39,613 bases of DNA from Actinomycetota bacterium (lineage in GTDB: Bacteria; Actinomycetota; Actinomycetes; S36-B12): positions 1-39,613 of the forward strand of contig JAPOJD010000004.1 of NCBI GenBank assembly GCA_029978585.1, written 5' to 3'. The notes below the pieces were generated by a model. That model ran no database searches. It had not been told where the DNA came from and saw only the letters and a list, made by a program, of their open reading frames with translations. A program made the position numbers and the translations under genes. How positions within the stretch are numbered: position 1 is the first letter of the stretch; each line of letters starts with the position of its first letter. Of the stretch, positions 1 to 7,899 are shown one piece after another.

Positions 1-1
1 C

Positions 2-361
2 GAGCGCCTGCGCCAGGCGTGGCTCGCCGCCGCCGCTGACATCGGCGTGCCTGTCACGCCGCACGGCGTGTACGCCGCGTTCGACGGCCCGCGCTTCGAG
101 TCGAAGGCGGAGATCCGCATGGCGGGCGCGGCTGGCGCCACTGTCGTGGGCATGACGGGCCTGCCCGAGGTCGTCCTCGCCGTCGAGCGCGGCATCCCGT
201 ACGCCAGCCTCTGCCTCGTGGCAAACCCGGCGGCGGGTCAGGGCAGCGAGCCCATCACGGTCGACGACGTGCTGGCCGTGATCGCGCAGGGTGCCGACAC
301 GGTGACGGCGATCCTCGACCGCGCGGCGAGGCGTCTCTCGGAAGCCGCGGAGTCGTCGTGA
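2..361 (+). CDS. 5'-methylthioadenosine / purine nucleoside phosphorylase, C-terminal part (5' end outside window)
   Basis: This is the last ~119 residues of a nucleoside phosphorylase of the MTAP/PNP (NP-I) family, which splits a purine nucleoside or methylthioadenosine with phosphate into free base and (methylthio)ribose-1-phosphate. The reading frame is open from base 2, so the GTG at 47 in the ORF track is internal. Visible family motifs are GVYAAFDGPRFESKAEIRM and VVGMTGLPEVVLAVERGIPYA; the MTGLPE segment resembles MTAP members, where it lies near the base/sugar pocket. The stop overlaps the GTG of the amidohydrolase (GTGA), so the two are translationally coupled. A second, complete PNP lies at 14412-15239, so this copy probably has a different substrate. 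MTA versus inosine/guanosine specificity cannot be decided without the N-terminal half. Confidence 0.85.
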   Translation, partial: ERLRQAWLAAAADIGVPVTPHGVYAAFDGPRFESKAEIRMAGAAGATVVGMTGLPEVVLAVERGIPYASLCLVANPAAGQGSEPITVDDVLAVIAQGADTVTAILDRAARRLSEAAESS

Positions 362-1656
362 CCGTGGACCTGCTCATCCGCGATGCGCGCTACGTCGTCA
401 TGACCGATGACGACACGGGGATGCTCGAGAATGCCTCCGTCGCCATCGACGGCGGGTGCATCGTGGCCGTGGGGCCGGGTCTCGACACGGACGCCAGGGA
501 CGTCATCGACGGACGCGATGCGCTCGTCATGCCCGGTCTCGTCAACCTGCACACGCCCCTGCCGATGGCGCTGCTGCGCGGCGTCGCCGAGGACGTCGAT
601 CTCCAGGGCTTCCTCGAGCGCGTGTGGGCCGAGGAGGCCCGGCTCATGGATCCCCGTGGGGTCTATGTCGGCGCGCGGCTCGGCGCACTCGAAGCGGTGA
701 TGTCGGGCACCACCACGGCGTTGGACATGTACTTCCCCCCCGCCGACGCCCACCGCGCCGCGGTCGAGGTGGGACTCCGGCATGTCACCGGGCCGGTGTT
801 CTTCTCGTTCCCCGGCCCGGACGGCCTGGCCTGGGAGGAGCGAATGGCCCTGGCGCGCGAGTGGCCGGCCACGCTCGCCGCGATCGGAGGACCGGCCGTG
901 CCGCCCGCGCTCATGCCGCACGCCGCGTTCACGGTCGGCATCGAGCACCTGCGCGAGATAGCGGACCTGGCGCGCGCGCAGTCCGCGCTCGTGCACACGC
1001 ACGCATCGGAGAACGACCGCGAGAACGCCGACACGGTCGCGTCGACCGGGCTGCGTCCCGTGGGCGCCCTCGACTCGGCCGGCCTCCTCGGCCTCGGCCC
1101 GGTGCTCGGCCACGGGGTGCGGCTCGACGACGGGGAACGGCGCCTCCTGGCGGCGACCGGCACCTCCGTGGCGCACTGCCCGGGGTCCAACCTCAAGCTC
1201 GCCAGCGGCGCCGCCGACTTCGTGGGCTACCGCGACGACGGCATCCGAGTCGGCCTGGGCACGGACGGATGCTCGTCGAGCAACGACCTCGACATGTTCG
1301 CCGTGATGCGCCTGGCCGCGAACCTCTCGCGCCTGGTCCGTGACGACCCGGCGTCGGTGGAGTCCCGGGAGGTGCTCGCGGCCGCCACCCTCGATGGGGC
1401 CCGGGCGCTCGGCCTGGGCGACCGCATCGGGACCATCGAGCCGGGCAAGGAGGCCGACCTCGTCGTCCTCGACCTGCGGGCGCCGCACCTCGTGCCGATC
1501 CGCGACCCCTACACGGCGATCGTGTACGCCGCCGGCCGATCCGACGTTCGCGATGTCGTGGTGGCCGGTGAGGTTGTCGTTCGCGGCCGACGTCCAACCC
1601 GGGTCGACGCCAACGCGGTCATGGACGAGGCCGATCAGCTCGTGGCGTCCGCATGA
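358..1656 (+). CDS. Amidohydrolase-family (MTA/SAH- or guanine-deaminase-like) protein with altered HxH metal motif
   Basis: A 432-residue protein of the metal-dependent amidohydrolase superfamily, closest in pattern to the MtaD/TrzN/SsnA chlorohydrolase-deaminase branch that hydrolytically deaminates purines or S-adenosyl compounds. Seen: VMPGLVNLHTPLPMALLRG near residue 60, HTHASEND near 220, LGHGVRL near 245, AHCPGSNLKLASG, and GTDGCSSSNDLDMF carrying the strand-8 Asp. The usual N-x-H-x-H of strand 1 reads N-L-H-T-P here, so one expected metal ligand is Pro. The C-terminal composite domain (IGTIEPGKEADLVVLDL) is intact, and the length is normal. The GTG start overlaps the previous stop, and the stop overlaps the cupin start (ATGA). 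Lying between a nucleoside phosphorylase and a nucleoside importer suggests a purine-derived substrate (inference). Confidence 0.85.
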   Translation: MTVDLLIRDARYVVMTDDDTGMLENASVAIDGGCIVAVGPGLDTDARDVIDGRDALVMPGLVNLHTPLPMALLRGVAEDVDLQGFLERVWAEEARLMDPRGVYVGARLGALEAVMSGTTTALDMYFPPADAHRAAVEVGLRHVTGPVFFSFPGPDGLAWEERMALAREWPATLAAIGGPAVPPALMPHAAFTVGIEHLREIADLARAQSALVHTHASENDRENADTVASTGLRPVGALDSAGLLGLGPVLGHGVRLDDGERRLLAATGTSVAHCPGSNLKLASGAADFVGYRDDGIRVGLGTDGCSSSNDLDMFAVMRLAANLSRLVRDDPASVESREVLAAATLDGARALGLGDRIGTIEPGKEADLVVLDLRAPHLVPIRDPYTAIVYAAGRSDVRDVVVAGEVVVRGRRPTRVDANAVMDEADQLVASA

Positions 1657-2108
1657 GCGGCCTCGATGACCTGTCGGCACCCGAGGTGATCGAGGCAATG
1701 CGACTGGAGTACCTCGACGGCGAGGGCGTGTGGTTCCGCGTCCTGTGGCGCACCGAGCACGCGAATGCGATCTACGGGATGCTGACGCCGGAGGACTTCA
1801 GCGCTCTGCACGTGCTGCGCGAGGACGAGACCTGGGTGCACGTGGCCGGAGCGCCCGCGCGGATGCTGCTCCTCCACCCCGACGGCAGCCATGAGGAGTG
1901 CTTGCTCGGCACGGGGATCGAGTCCGGCGAGGTGCCGGCGGTTCGAGTGCCGTCCGGCACCTGGCAGGCCGCGCGGACCACCGGCGCGTGGACCCTCGTG
2001 GTCTGCATGCTCGCGCCCCCCTTCAGCGGCTTCACCCTGGCCACTGTCGATACCGACCTGTCCGCCTGGGAGCCCTCCGAGCGCATCCGGGAGATGATCC
2101 GTGGCTGA
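1653..2108 (+). CDS. Cupin_5 (DUF985) family protein
   Basis: A 151-residue single-domain cupin of the DUF985 type. Seen: IYGMLTPEDFSALHVLREDETWVHVAGAPARMLLLHPDG followed by VPSGTWQAARTTGAWTLVVCMLAPPFSGFTLA. These match the family pattern in which a ...IYFLL...S..H....DE.WH...G segment precedes VP.G.WQAA. The catalytic role of DUF985 cupins is not settled; related members have been linked to sugar or nucleotide-sugar chemistry, so I assign no function. Start and stop overlap the neighbouring genes (ATGA in front, GTG of the SDR behind), placing it firmly in the operon with the amidohydrolase and the SDR. The His expected just before the DE.WH block is present (ALHVLREDETWVH). Confidence 0.8.
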   Translation: MSGLDDLSAPEVIEAMRLEYLDGEGVWFRVLWRTEHANAIYGMLTPEDFSALHVLREDETWVHVAGAPARMLLLHPDGSHEECLLGTGIESGEVPAVRVPSGTWQAARTTGAWTLVVCMLAPPFSGFTLATVDTDLSAWEPSERIREMIRG

Positions 2109-2796
2109 CGCGCGGGTGGTGCTCATCACCGGAGCCTCGGGCGGCCTCGGCGGGGCGCTCGCCCGCGCGTTCGCGGCGGACGACGTCGTACGCCAGTCGC
2201 GCTCCGCGGAGCGCGGGGACGTTGCCGGGGACCTGGGTTCGGACGCCGATGTCGACCGAATGGTGCGCGAGATCGTCGCCGAGCACGGGCGGATCGACGT
2301 TCTGGTCAACAATGCCGCCGACCAGATGATCGGCGAACCCGGGTCTCCCGACGCGGAGCGCTGGGCCGCGATGCTCGATGCCACGCTGCTGTCCGCCGTG
2401 CGCCTCTCCCGGGCGTCCATTCCGCACATGCCGGACGGGGCGGCCATCGTCAATGTGTCATCGCTCGAGTCGTCGCTGGCATTCCCCGGCCGGGGTCCCT
2501 ACGCGGCGGCGAAGGCGGGCCTCGAGGCGCTCACGCGGGCCCTTGCCCTGGACCTCGCCCCGCGCGGCATCCGTGTCAACGCGGTCGCACCGGGGCTCAT
2601 CGAGCGCGAGGGGCTTCGCGCGGCATGGCCCGAGGGCCATGGGGCCTGGACGCAGCAGACTCCCCGCGGGAGCATCGTGAGCCCTGACGAGGTGGCCGCG
2701 GCCGTGCGCTTCCTCGCCGGGCCGGAGGCCTCCGGGATCTCGGGGGTGGTGCTGCCCGTCGATGCCGGCTGGTCGGCGAGTGCCCGGTTGGGGTGA
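2101..2796 (+). CDS. Short-chain dehydrogenase/reductase (SDR)
   Basis: A 231-residue classical SDR, NAD(P)-dependent. The Rossmann motif TGASGGLGGALA sits at the N-terminus (about residues 11-22), NNAAD marks the NNAG position, the Ser of VNVSSLESS precedes the active-site YAAAKAG motif, and APRGIRVNAVAPGLI follows. The chain is shorter than usual between the Rossmann motif and NNAA, because the segment after the second strand is trimmed. Substrate is unknown. The GTG start overlaps the cupin stop by 8 bases, so this is the last gene of the phosphorylase-amidohydrolase-cupin-SDR operon. The 197 bases that follow separate it from the BMP lipoprotein gene. Confidence 0.88.
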   Translation: MADARVVLITGASGGLGGALARAFAADDVVRQSRSAERGDVAGDLGSDADVDRMVREIVAEHGRIDVLVNNAADQMIGEPGSPDAERWAAMLDATLLSAVRLSRASIPHMPDGAAIVNVSSLESSLAFPGRGPYAAAKAGLEALTRALALDLAPRGIRVNAVAPGLIEREGLRAAWPEGHGAWTQQTPRGSIVSPDEVAAAVRFLAGPEASGISGVVLPVDAGWSASARLG

Positions 2797-2912
2797 GCCT
2801 CGGCCTATCCCGATAGTCCCAGGCGTCACATGGGTTCTCATGCGTGCCCTGCGTCGCATCACGGGATTGTCACAGCGCACGCGCGCCGTGTCGGGGCGAT
2901 GGGGGACGGCAA

Positions 2913-2918
2913 TAGGGT
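2913..2918 (+). promoter_or_regulatory. Candidate -10 box of the nucleoside importer operon
   Basis: TAGGGT lies about 75 bases before the BMP lipoprotein start in the only sizeable gap (2797-2993) upstream of the importer. No convincing -35 hexamer stands at 17-18 bases. The gene itself has a Shine-Dalgarno-like AGAAGGG about 7 bases before its ATG, so unlike many genes here it is expected to have a leader. The rest of this gap shows nothing I recognise. Confidence 0.3.
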
Positions 2919-2993
2919 GACGCCAGATCGACTCCACCGTGACGTGGCGGCGACCAGCGCCCGCCCCTCACACTCGAAGAGAAGGGTGCATGC

Positions 2994-4091
2994 ATGCATC
3001 GCAAGATCGTTCTCGCGGCCGTGGCCGCGTCCGCCCTGCTCCTGGCCGCGTGCGGCGGCAGCAGCAGTGACTCCGCCAGCAGTGGCAGTAGCGAGTCCGG
3101 CGGCAGCAGCCAGGCTGCCGGCGGCGGTGGCGAGGGCGACTGCCCCGGCCCCGACGCCTTCTGCATCGGCCTGGTGACCGATACGGGCAAGGTCGACGAC
3201 AAGTCGTTCAACCAGTCGGCCTGGGAGGGCGCGAAGGAAGCGGCCAAGGCCACCGGCGGCTACGCCAAGTACATCGAGACGGTCGATCCCAAGGACTACG
3301 CCAACAATATGAATCAGTTCATATCGGCTGGCTACGACGTGATCATCACCGTCGGCTTCCTCATGGGCGAGGCCAGTGTCGAAGCGGCCGATGCCCAGAA
3401 GGACAAGGGCACAACGTTCATCGGAGTGGACCAGTTCCAGGCTGATCCGATCATCCCGAACCTCACGGGCCTGGTCTTCAGCGAGGACAAGGCAGGCTAT
3501 GCCGCCGGCTATCTCGCCGGCCTCATGACCAAGACCGGCAAGACCGGCGCCGTTCTCGGCACCGACACCGTCCCGCCGGTGAAGCTCTTCGGTGAGGGTT
3601 ACAAGGCTGGCGCACTGGCCGCGAACCCCAACGTCGAGGTCACGCTGGTCTACCACGCGCCGGACAATGCCTTCAACGATCCCGAGTGGGGTGCGGCCGA
3701 GGCCAAGAAGCAGCTTGCCCAGGGCGCGGACATCATCTTCGGCGCGGGTGGCAACACCGGCAACGGGGCGCTCATCGAGATCGCCAAGGCCGCGGGCGCG
3801 GGCGAGACGATCTTCTGCATCGGCGTCGACACGGACCAGTACTACACCGTGCCTCAGGCGCAGAAGTGCCTGCTCACCTCCGCGGAGAAGAAGCTGCGCG
3901 AGGGCACCAGGGACCTCATCATCCTGGCCAAGGACGGCAAGGCGCCCGGAGGAAACTACTTCGGCCTCACGGGTCTTGCTCCCTACCACGACACCGAGGC
4001 TGCGGTTCCCGACGACGTCAAGAAGAAGGTCGAGGAGGTCGTCAAGGGCCTCGATGCCGGCACCATCCTGACGAACGTCACTCTGGGTTAG
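2994..4091 (+). CDS. BMP-family nucleoside-binding lipoprotein of an ABC importer
   Basis: A 365-residue periplasmic-binding-type lipoprotein of the BMP/PnrA (Med/TmpC) family, whose characterised members bind purine and other nucleosides and deliver them to an ABC permease. The signal peptide (MHRKIVLAAVAASALLLAAC) ends in a lipobox with the lipidated Cys at residue 20. It is followed by a Ser/Gly-rich linker of ~30 residues and a second Cys-containing start of the mature domain. Family motifs include GLVTDTGKVDDKSFNQSAWEGAKEA and DVIITVGFLMGEA; FGAGGNTGNGALIEIA and GVDTDQYYT fit the ligand site. The ATG at 2994 is chosen because an overlapping ATG at 2990 is out of frame and AGAAGGG is well spaced. 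It is the first gene of the importer operon and is followed by a strong hairpin. Confidence 0.93.
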   Translation: MHRKIVLAAVAASALLLAACGGSSSDSASSGSSESGGSSQAAGGGGEGDCPGPDAFCIGLVTDTGKVDDKSFNQSAWEGAKEAAKATGGYAKYIETVDPKDYANNMNQFISAGYDVIITVGFLMGEASVEAADAQKDKGTTFIGVDQFQADPIIPNLTGLVFSEDKAGYAAGYLAGLMTKTGKTGAVLGTDTVPPVKLFGEGYKAGALAANPNVEVTLVYHAPDNAFNDPEWGAAEAKKQLAQGADIIFGAGGNTGNGALIEIAKAAGAGETIFCIGVDTDQYYTVPQAQKCLLTSAEKKLREGTRDLIILAKDGKAPGGNYFGLTGLAPYHDTEAAVPDDVKKKVEEVVKGLDAGTILTNVTLG

Positions 4092-4120
4092 TGCAACAGT
4101 CCTAACGCCCTCGGGCGAGC

Positions 4121-4153
4121 GGAAGGGGGTGGCGCAACGCGCCACCCCCTTCC
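4121..4153 (+). terminator. 15-bp perfect hairpin between binding protein and permease genes
   Basis: GGAAGGGGGTGGCGC, a 3-base loop (AAC), and its exact reverse complement. There is no T-run afterwards. Its place after the binding-protein gene and before the permeases suggests partial termination or 3'-end protection, which would yield more lipoprotein mRNA than permease mRNA (inference). Confidence 0.75.
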
Positions 4154-4180
4154 CCCTTCCTATGCAAGGATGCGAAAGCC

Positions 4181-5296
4181 ATGTCGACGATGGATCCGTC
4201 CCGGACAGATCTGGGGTTCTCCGACCCCGATCCGCGACGCTCGGGGCCACTGGATCGCATCCCCTCGATCGTGCTGCCGATCGTGTCGGTGCTGCTCGCG
4301 TTCGCGGTCGGCGGCATCCTCATCTGGCTCCAGGGCGTCAGCCCGCTGCGTGCCTACGCCGTCCTCTTCAGCAACGCGCTCGGCACCCCGGAGGGGCTGC
4401 TCCGGGTCATGGAGAAATCCACCCCCCTCATCCTCACCGGTCTCGCGGTGACCGTGGGCCTGCGCGCTGGCCTGTTCAACATCGGCGCGCAGGGCCAACT
4501 CCTCGTGGGCGCGATCGGTGCCGCCTGGGCGGGGTACCACTTCCAGTTGCCGCTGATCGTGCACCTGCCGTTCGCGGTCCTCTTCGGGATGCTGTGCGGG
4601 GCGGCCTGGGCGTCGATCGCCGGAGTCCTGCGGGCCTATCGAAGCGTGTCCGAGGTCATCACCACGATCATGCTCAACGCGATCGCGATCGCCCTGGTGG
4701 ACTACCTGGCCAGCGAACCGCTGAAGGAGGAGGGCCAGCCGCTCACGCGCACGCCGGCGATTGCCGACTCGGCAGCGCTCCCGGTGTTCGGCATCGTGCC
4801 CTCGGGCTTCCTCCTAGCGCTCGCTGTTGCGGTCTTCTTCGGGTGGTACCTCACCCGGACCACGCAGGGCTTCCGTTTCAACACCATCGGCCTCAACCCC
4901 TCCGCCGCTCGCTACGCCGGGATCTCGGTCAAGGGCACGATCGTCCTCGCCATGGCGGTGAGCGGTGCCCTGGCCGGCCTCGGCGGAGCCATCGAGACCC
5001 TGGGCGTCACGGGGCGCTTCGAGCCGGCCTTCAATGCAGGGCTCGGGTTCGACGGCATCACGATCGCGCTGCTGGCGCGTGCCAACCCGCTCGCGACGAT
5101 CCCCGCGGCCCTGCTCATCGGCACGATGCGCACCGGGGCGGCGGCACTTCAGTTCCAGACCGGTATCGAGCCGGAGGTCGTGGACGTCATCCTCGCGATC
5201 ACGCTGCTCTTCGTCTCGGCACCGATCGTGGCCCGCCTGCTCTTCCGGAACCGAAACATCAAGCAGACGACCGTGACCTCGGGGTGGGGGTCATGA
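4181..5296 (+). CDS. Nucleoside ABC transporter permease 1 (YufP/NupP-like)
   Basis: A 371-residue integral membrane permease of the branched-chain amino acid/sugar type that partners BMP lipoproteins. A hydrophilic N-terminus (~25 residues) precedes the first membrane helix (IPSIVLPIVSVLLAFAVGGILIWL), and about nine more hydrophobic helices follow. Family segments include GLRAGLFNIGAQGQLLVGAIGA (conserved NIG-EGQ type motif), SEVITTIMLNAIA and LAGLGGAIETLGVTGRF. AAGGA stands about 10 bases before the ATG. The last four bases ATGA form the start of permease 2. The 712-residue ORF at 4129-6267 in the track is an out-of-frame read of this gene running into permease 2. Confidence 0.92.
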   Translation: MSTMDPSRTDLGFSDPDPRRSGPLDRIPSIVLPIVSVLLAFAVGGILIWLQGVSPLRAYAVLFSNALGTPEGLLRVMEKSTPLILTGLAVTVGLRAGLFNIGAQGQLLVGAIGAAWAGYHFQLPLIVHLPFAVLFGMLCGAAWASIAGVLRAYRSVSEVITTIMLNAIAIALVDYLASEPLKEEGQPLTRTPAIADSAALPVFGIVPSGFLLALAVAVFFGWYLTRTTQGFRFNTIGLNPSAARYAGISVKGTIVLAMAVSGALAGLGGAIETLGVTGRFEPAFNAGLGFDGITIALLARANPLATIPAALLIGTMRTGAAALQFQTGIEPEVVDVILAITLLFVSAPIVARLLFRNRNIKQTTVTSGWGS

Positions 5297-6267
5297 GGGC
5301 CCGCTACGCCTACGCGCTCGCCATCATCATCGGCGTCGCCATCCTGGTCTTCTACGCGATGGACCAGGTGCGCACCGTGTCGGTCCTCTCCTTCTCCCTG
5401 AGGTACGCCGTTCCCCTGATCCTCGACGCGATGGTGGGCATCATCTGCGAGCGCAGCGGCGTCATCAATATCGGCATTGAGGGCCAGATGCTCATGAGCG
5501 CCTTCGCGGGGTTCTTCGGCGCCGCCCTGACGGGCAACCTCATCCTGGGCACGCTGATCGGGGTCGGCACGGGGATGATCGTGGGCGCCTTCCTCGCGGT
5601 CGGAGCCGTGACGTGGAAGATGGACCAGATCATCGCGGGCACGGTGATCAACATCCTGGCGGTCGGACTCACCAGCTTCTTCTACGCGCAGGGAAATGTA
5701 CTTCCGGGAAGCACGCCCATCGTCGCGATCCCCGTGCTGTCCGACATCCCTCTCGTGGGGCCGGTGCTCTTCGAGAACGGCCTCTTCACCTATGCGGCGC
5801 TCATCATCCCGCTGGTGCTGTGGGTGCTGCTCTTCAAGACGCGCTGGGGGCTGCGCACGCGGGCGGTGGGCGAGAAGCCGAGTGCGGCCGACACCTCGGG
5901 TGTCAGCGTGCAGGGGCTGCGGTTCTGGAATGTCACGGTCGCGGGGCTCCTCGCCGGCATGGCGGGGGCCTACCTCGCTATCGAGGCGGCCGGAACCTTC
6001 GAGCGCGGCTTCACCGCAGGTCGCGGCTTCACGGCCCTCGCCATCATGATCTTCGGCGCGTGGAACCCCATCGGCGCGCTGGGGGCGGCGTTCTTCTTCG
6101 GGCTCACCCAGGGCCTCGCCAGCCAGCTCCAGGCGGATGAGGTCGTCGCGATCCCCCAGCAGTTCATCAACATGCTGCCGTACGTCCTCACCATCGTCCT
6201 GCTCGCGATCGTGTCGGGGCGCATCAAGCCGCCCGCCGCCGTCGGCAAGCCCTACGAGAAGGACTGA
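5293..6267 (+). CDS. Nucleoside ABC transporter permease 2 (YufQ/NupQ-like)
   Basis: A 324-residue permease, the second membrane subunit of the importer. The start is taken at the ATG that overlaps the permease 1 stop (ATGA); everything upstream in this frame is shadow. It opens with a helix (YAYALAIIIGVAILVFYAM), carries the family block GIICERSGVINIGIEGQMLMSAFAGFF, then TVINILAVGLTSFFYAQG and LLAGMAGAYLAIEAAGTFERGFTAGRGFTALAIMIFGAWNP, which match the conserved C-terminal half of these permeases. With permease 1 it forms the heterodimeric channel served by the ATPase, whose ATG follows two bases after this stop. The paired NIG(A/I)EGQ-type motifs show that the two permeases are distant paralogues. 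Confidence 0.92.
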   Translation: MRARYAYALAIIIGVAILVFYAMDQVRTVSVLSFSLRYAVPLILDAMVGIICERSGVINIGIEGQMLMSAFAGFFGAALTGNLILGTLIGVGTGMIVGAFLAVGAVTWKMDQIIAGTVINILAVGLTSFFYAQGNVLPGSTPIVAIPVLSDIPLVGPVLFENGLFTYAALIIPLVLWVLLFKTRWGLRTRAVGEKPSAADTSGVSVQGLRFWNVTVAGLLAGMAGAYLAIEAAGTFERGFTAGRGFTALAIMIFGAWNPIGALGAAFFFGLTQGLASQLQADEVVAIPQQFINMLPYVLTIVLLAIVSGRIKPPAAVGKPYEKD

Positions 6268-6269
6268 CG

Positions 6270-7793
6270 ATGGCCGACGCGCAGAGGACCGCCCTCCTCG
6301 AGGCCCGTGGTCTCACCAAGCGATTCCCCGGCGTGATCGCGAACGAGGACGTCTCGCTCACCCTCCACGAGGGGGAGATCCTGGCTCTGCTCGGGGAGAA
6401 CGGCGCGGGCAAGAGCACGCTCGTGAAGATGATCTACGGGCTCTACGCCCCCGACGAGGGCGAGATCGCGATCAAGGGCGAGACGGTTCGGCTCTCCGGC
6501 CCCCGTGATGCGATCCGCCGCGGTATCGGCATGGTCCACCAGCACTTCCAACTCGTTCCCGTCTTCACCGTCGCGGAGAACGTCGTCCTCGGCGACGAGC
6601 CGGTGCGCTGGCCCTTCGTCAACATGAAGAAGGCCCGTGCGGAGGTCGCGCGCCTCGCCGAGGAGTTCGGCCTCAGGGTGAACGTCGACGCTCGCGTCGA
6701 GGATCTGCCCGTCGGCACCCAGCAGCGCGTCGAGATCCTCAAGGCGCTCTACCGCAAGGCCGACATCCTCATCCTCGACGAGCCGACCGCGGTGCTCACC
6801 CCCCAGGAGACCGACGACCTGCTGCGCGTGGTCCGTGGCTTCGCCGACAGCGGCGTGGGCGTGGTGTTCATCACCCACAAGCTCCGCGAGGTGCTTGCGA
6901 TTGCCGACACCATCGAGGTGCTGCGCGGGGGTCGCCAGGTGGGGACGACCACTCCGGCCCAGACCGACCAGGCCGGCCTGGCCGAGATGATGGTGGGCCG
7001 CGGAGTGCTCCTCTCCGTGGACAAGGCACCTGCGAAGCCCACCGACGTTGTCCTCGACGTTGTCCGCCTGTCGGCCAAGGACGACCTGGGCCTGCCCGCG
7101 GTCCGGGACGTGTCCCTCGAGGTGAGGGCCGGGGAGATCCTGGGCATCGCCGGGGTCGAGGGCAACGGCCAGCGCGAGCTGGTGCAGGCGATCACGGGCC
7201 TGCGCCGCTGCACGGCCGACCGGGTCACCGTGCGGGGGGAGGACATCCTCAACAGCACGCCCCGGCGCATCCACGACCTCGGCGTGGGACACGTGCCGGA
7301 GGATCGCGAGGCCGATGGCCTGGTAGGGCCGTACTCCGTCGCCGACAACCTCGTGCTCGACCGCTTCGATGAGCCGGAGTTCGCCCGCCGCGGCGTCCGC
7401 AGGCGTGGTGCCATCGACAGCCTCGCGAGGGACCTCGTCGACAGCTTCGACATCCGCACCCCGGGCATCTCCACCACGGTGCAATCGCTGTCCGGTGGCA
7501 ACAAGCAGAAGGTCGTCATCGCCCGGGAGCTCGCCGCCGATCCGGTCCTGCTCGTGGCCGCCCAGCCGACGCGCGGAGTCGATGTCGGATCCATCGAGTT
7601 CATCCACTCCCAGATCGTGGCGGCCCGCGACCGCGGTGCGGCGGTGCTGCTCGTATCCGCCGAGTTGGACGAGGTCCTCGGCCTCTCCGATCGCATCGCG
7701 GTGATGCACGCCGGCGAGCTGGTTGCCACCATGCCCGCCGAGGGAGCAGATCGCGCCCGCATCGGCCTGCTCATGGCCGGCCAACAGGCCTAA
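6270..7793 (+). CDS. Nucleoside ABC transporter double ATPase subunit
   Basis: A 507-residue protein with two fused nucleotide-binding domains, as in RbsA/MglA/NupO importers. Domain 1: Walker A GENGAGKST (about residue 44), HQHFQLVPVFTVAENV with the Q-loop, LPVGTQQRVEILKALYR in the signature position, Walker B ILILDEPTAVLTPQE and switch HKL. Domain 2: a degenerate Walker A (GVEGNGQRELVQAITG), signature LSGGNKQKVVIARELA, and Walker B ending LLVAAQPTRGVDVGS, where Gln replaces the catalytic Glu. That asymmetry is common in this family, so it is not a defect. It energises nucleoside uptake through the two permeases, and it is the last gene of the operon, ended by a GC hairpin directly at its stop. 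Confidence 0.94.
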   Translation: MADAQRTALLEARGLTKRFPGVIANEDVSLTLHEGEILALLGENGAGKSTLVKMIYGLYAPDEGEIAIKGETVRLSGPRDAIRRGIGMVHQHFQLVPVFTVAENVVLGDEPVRWPFVNMKKARAEVARLAEEFGLRVNVDARVEDLPVGTQQRVEILKALYRKADILILDEPTAVLTPQETDDLLRVVRGFADSGVGVVFITHKLREVLAIADTIEVLRGGRQVGTTTPAQTDQAGLAEMMVGRGVLLSVDKAPAKPTDVVLDVVRLSAKDDLGLPAVRDVSLEVRAGEILGIAGVEGNGQRELVQAITGLRRCTADRVTVRGEDILNSTPRRIHDLGVGHVPEDREADGLVGPYSVADNLVLDRFDEPEFARRGVRRRGAIDSLARDLVDSFDIRTPGISTTVQSLSGGNKQKVVIARELAADPVLLVAAQPTRGVDVGSIEFIHSQIVAARDRGAAVLLVSAELDEVLGLSDRIAVMHAGELVATMPAEGADRARIGLLMAGQQA

Positions 7794-7811
7794 CCCCCGC
7801 GTGCGCGGGGG
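7794..7811 (+). terminator. GC-rich hairpin after the importer operon
   Basis: CCCCCGC, loop GTGC, GCGGGGG begins immediately after the TAA of the ATPase gene. The stem is 7 perfect GC pairs. No U-tract follows, as is usual in high-GC actinobacteria. It separates the importer from the metzincin gene. Confidence 0.6.
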
Positions 7812-7860
7812 GTGGGGTGACGGAGGTCACGCCACCCGGGTCCGGTCCTGCCTTGACGCG

Positions 7861-7899
7861 TCATGACCGGTCGTGTTGTGGTCATGACCAGTCATGACC
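7861..7899 (+). promoter_or_regulatory. Three phased TCATGACC repeats covering the metzincin gene start (candidate operator)
   Basis: TCATGACC occurs at 7861, 7882 and 7892, so the copies are 21 and 10 bases apart, about two and one helical turns. The middle copy lies in the perfect palindrome GGTCATGACC, and the third contains the ATG of the metzincin gene. TTGACG at 7853-7858 could be a -35 hexamer. The arrangement looks like a repressor or activator site lying on the promoter and start codon, but no regulator is identified. Confidence 0.4.

Noticed and set aside
238-1698. Long ORFs antisense to real genes (also 2859-4250, 11800-13935, 20485-22395, 35650-37605)
   Set aside because: High GC suppresses stop codons in opposite frames. 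These translations lack any domain motif, are His/Arg/Gly-rich, and lie opposite genes with clear catalytic motifs.
4129-6267. 712-residue ORF as one gene
   Set aside because: Its first ~390 codons are an out-of-frame read of permease 1 with arginine-rich, non-protein-like sequence; only the part from 5293 is real (permease 2).
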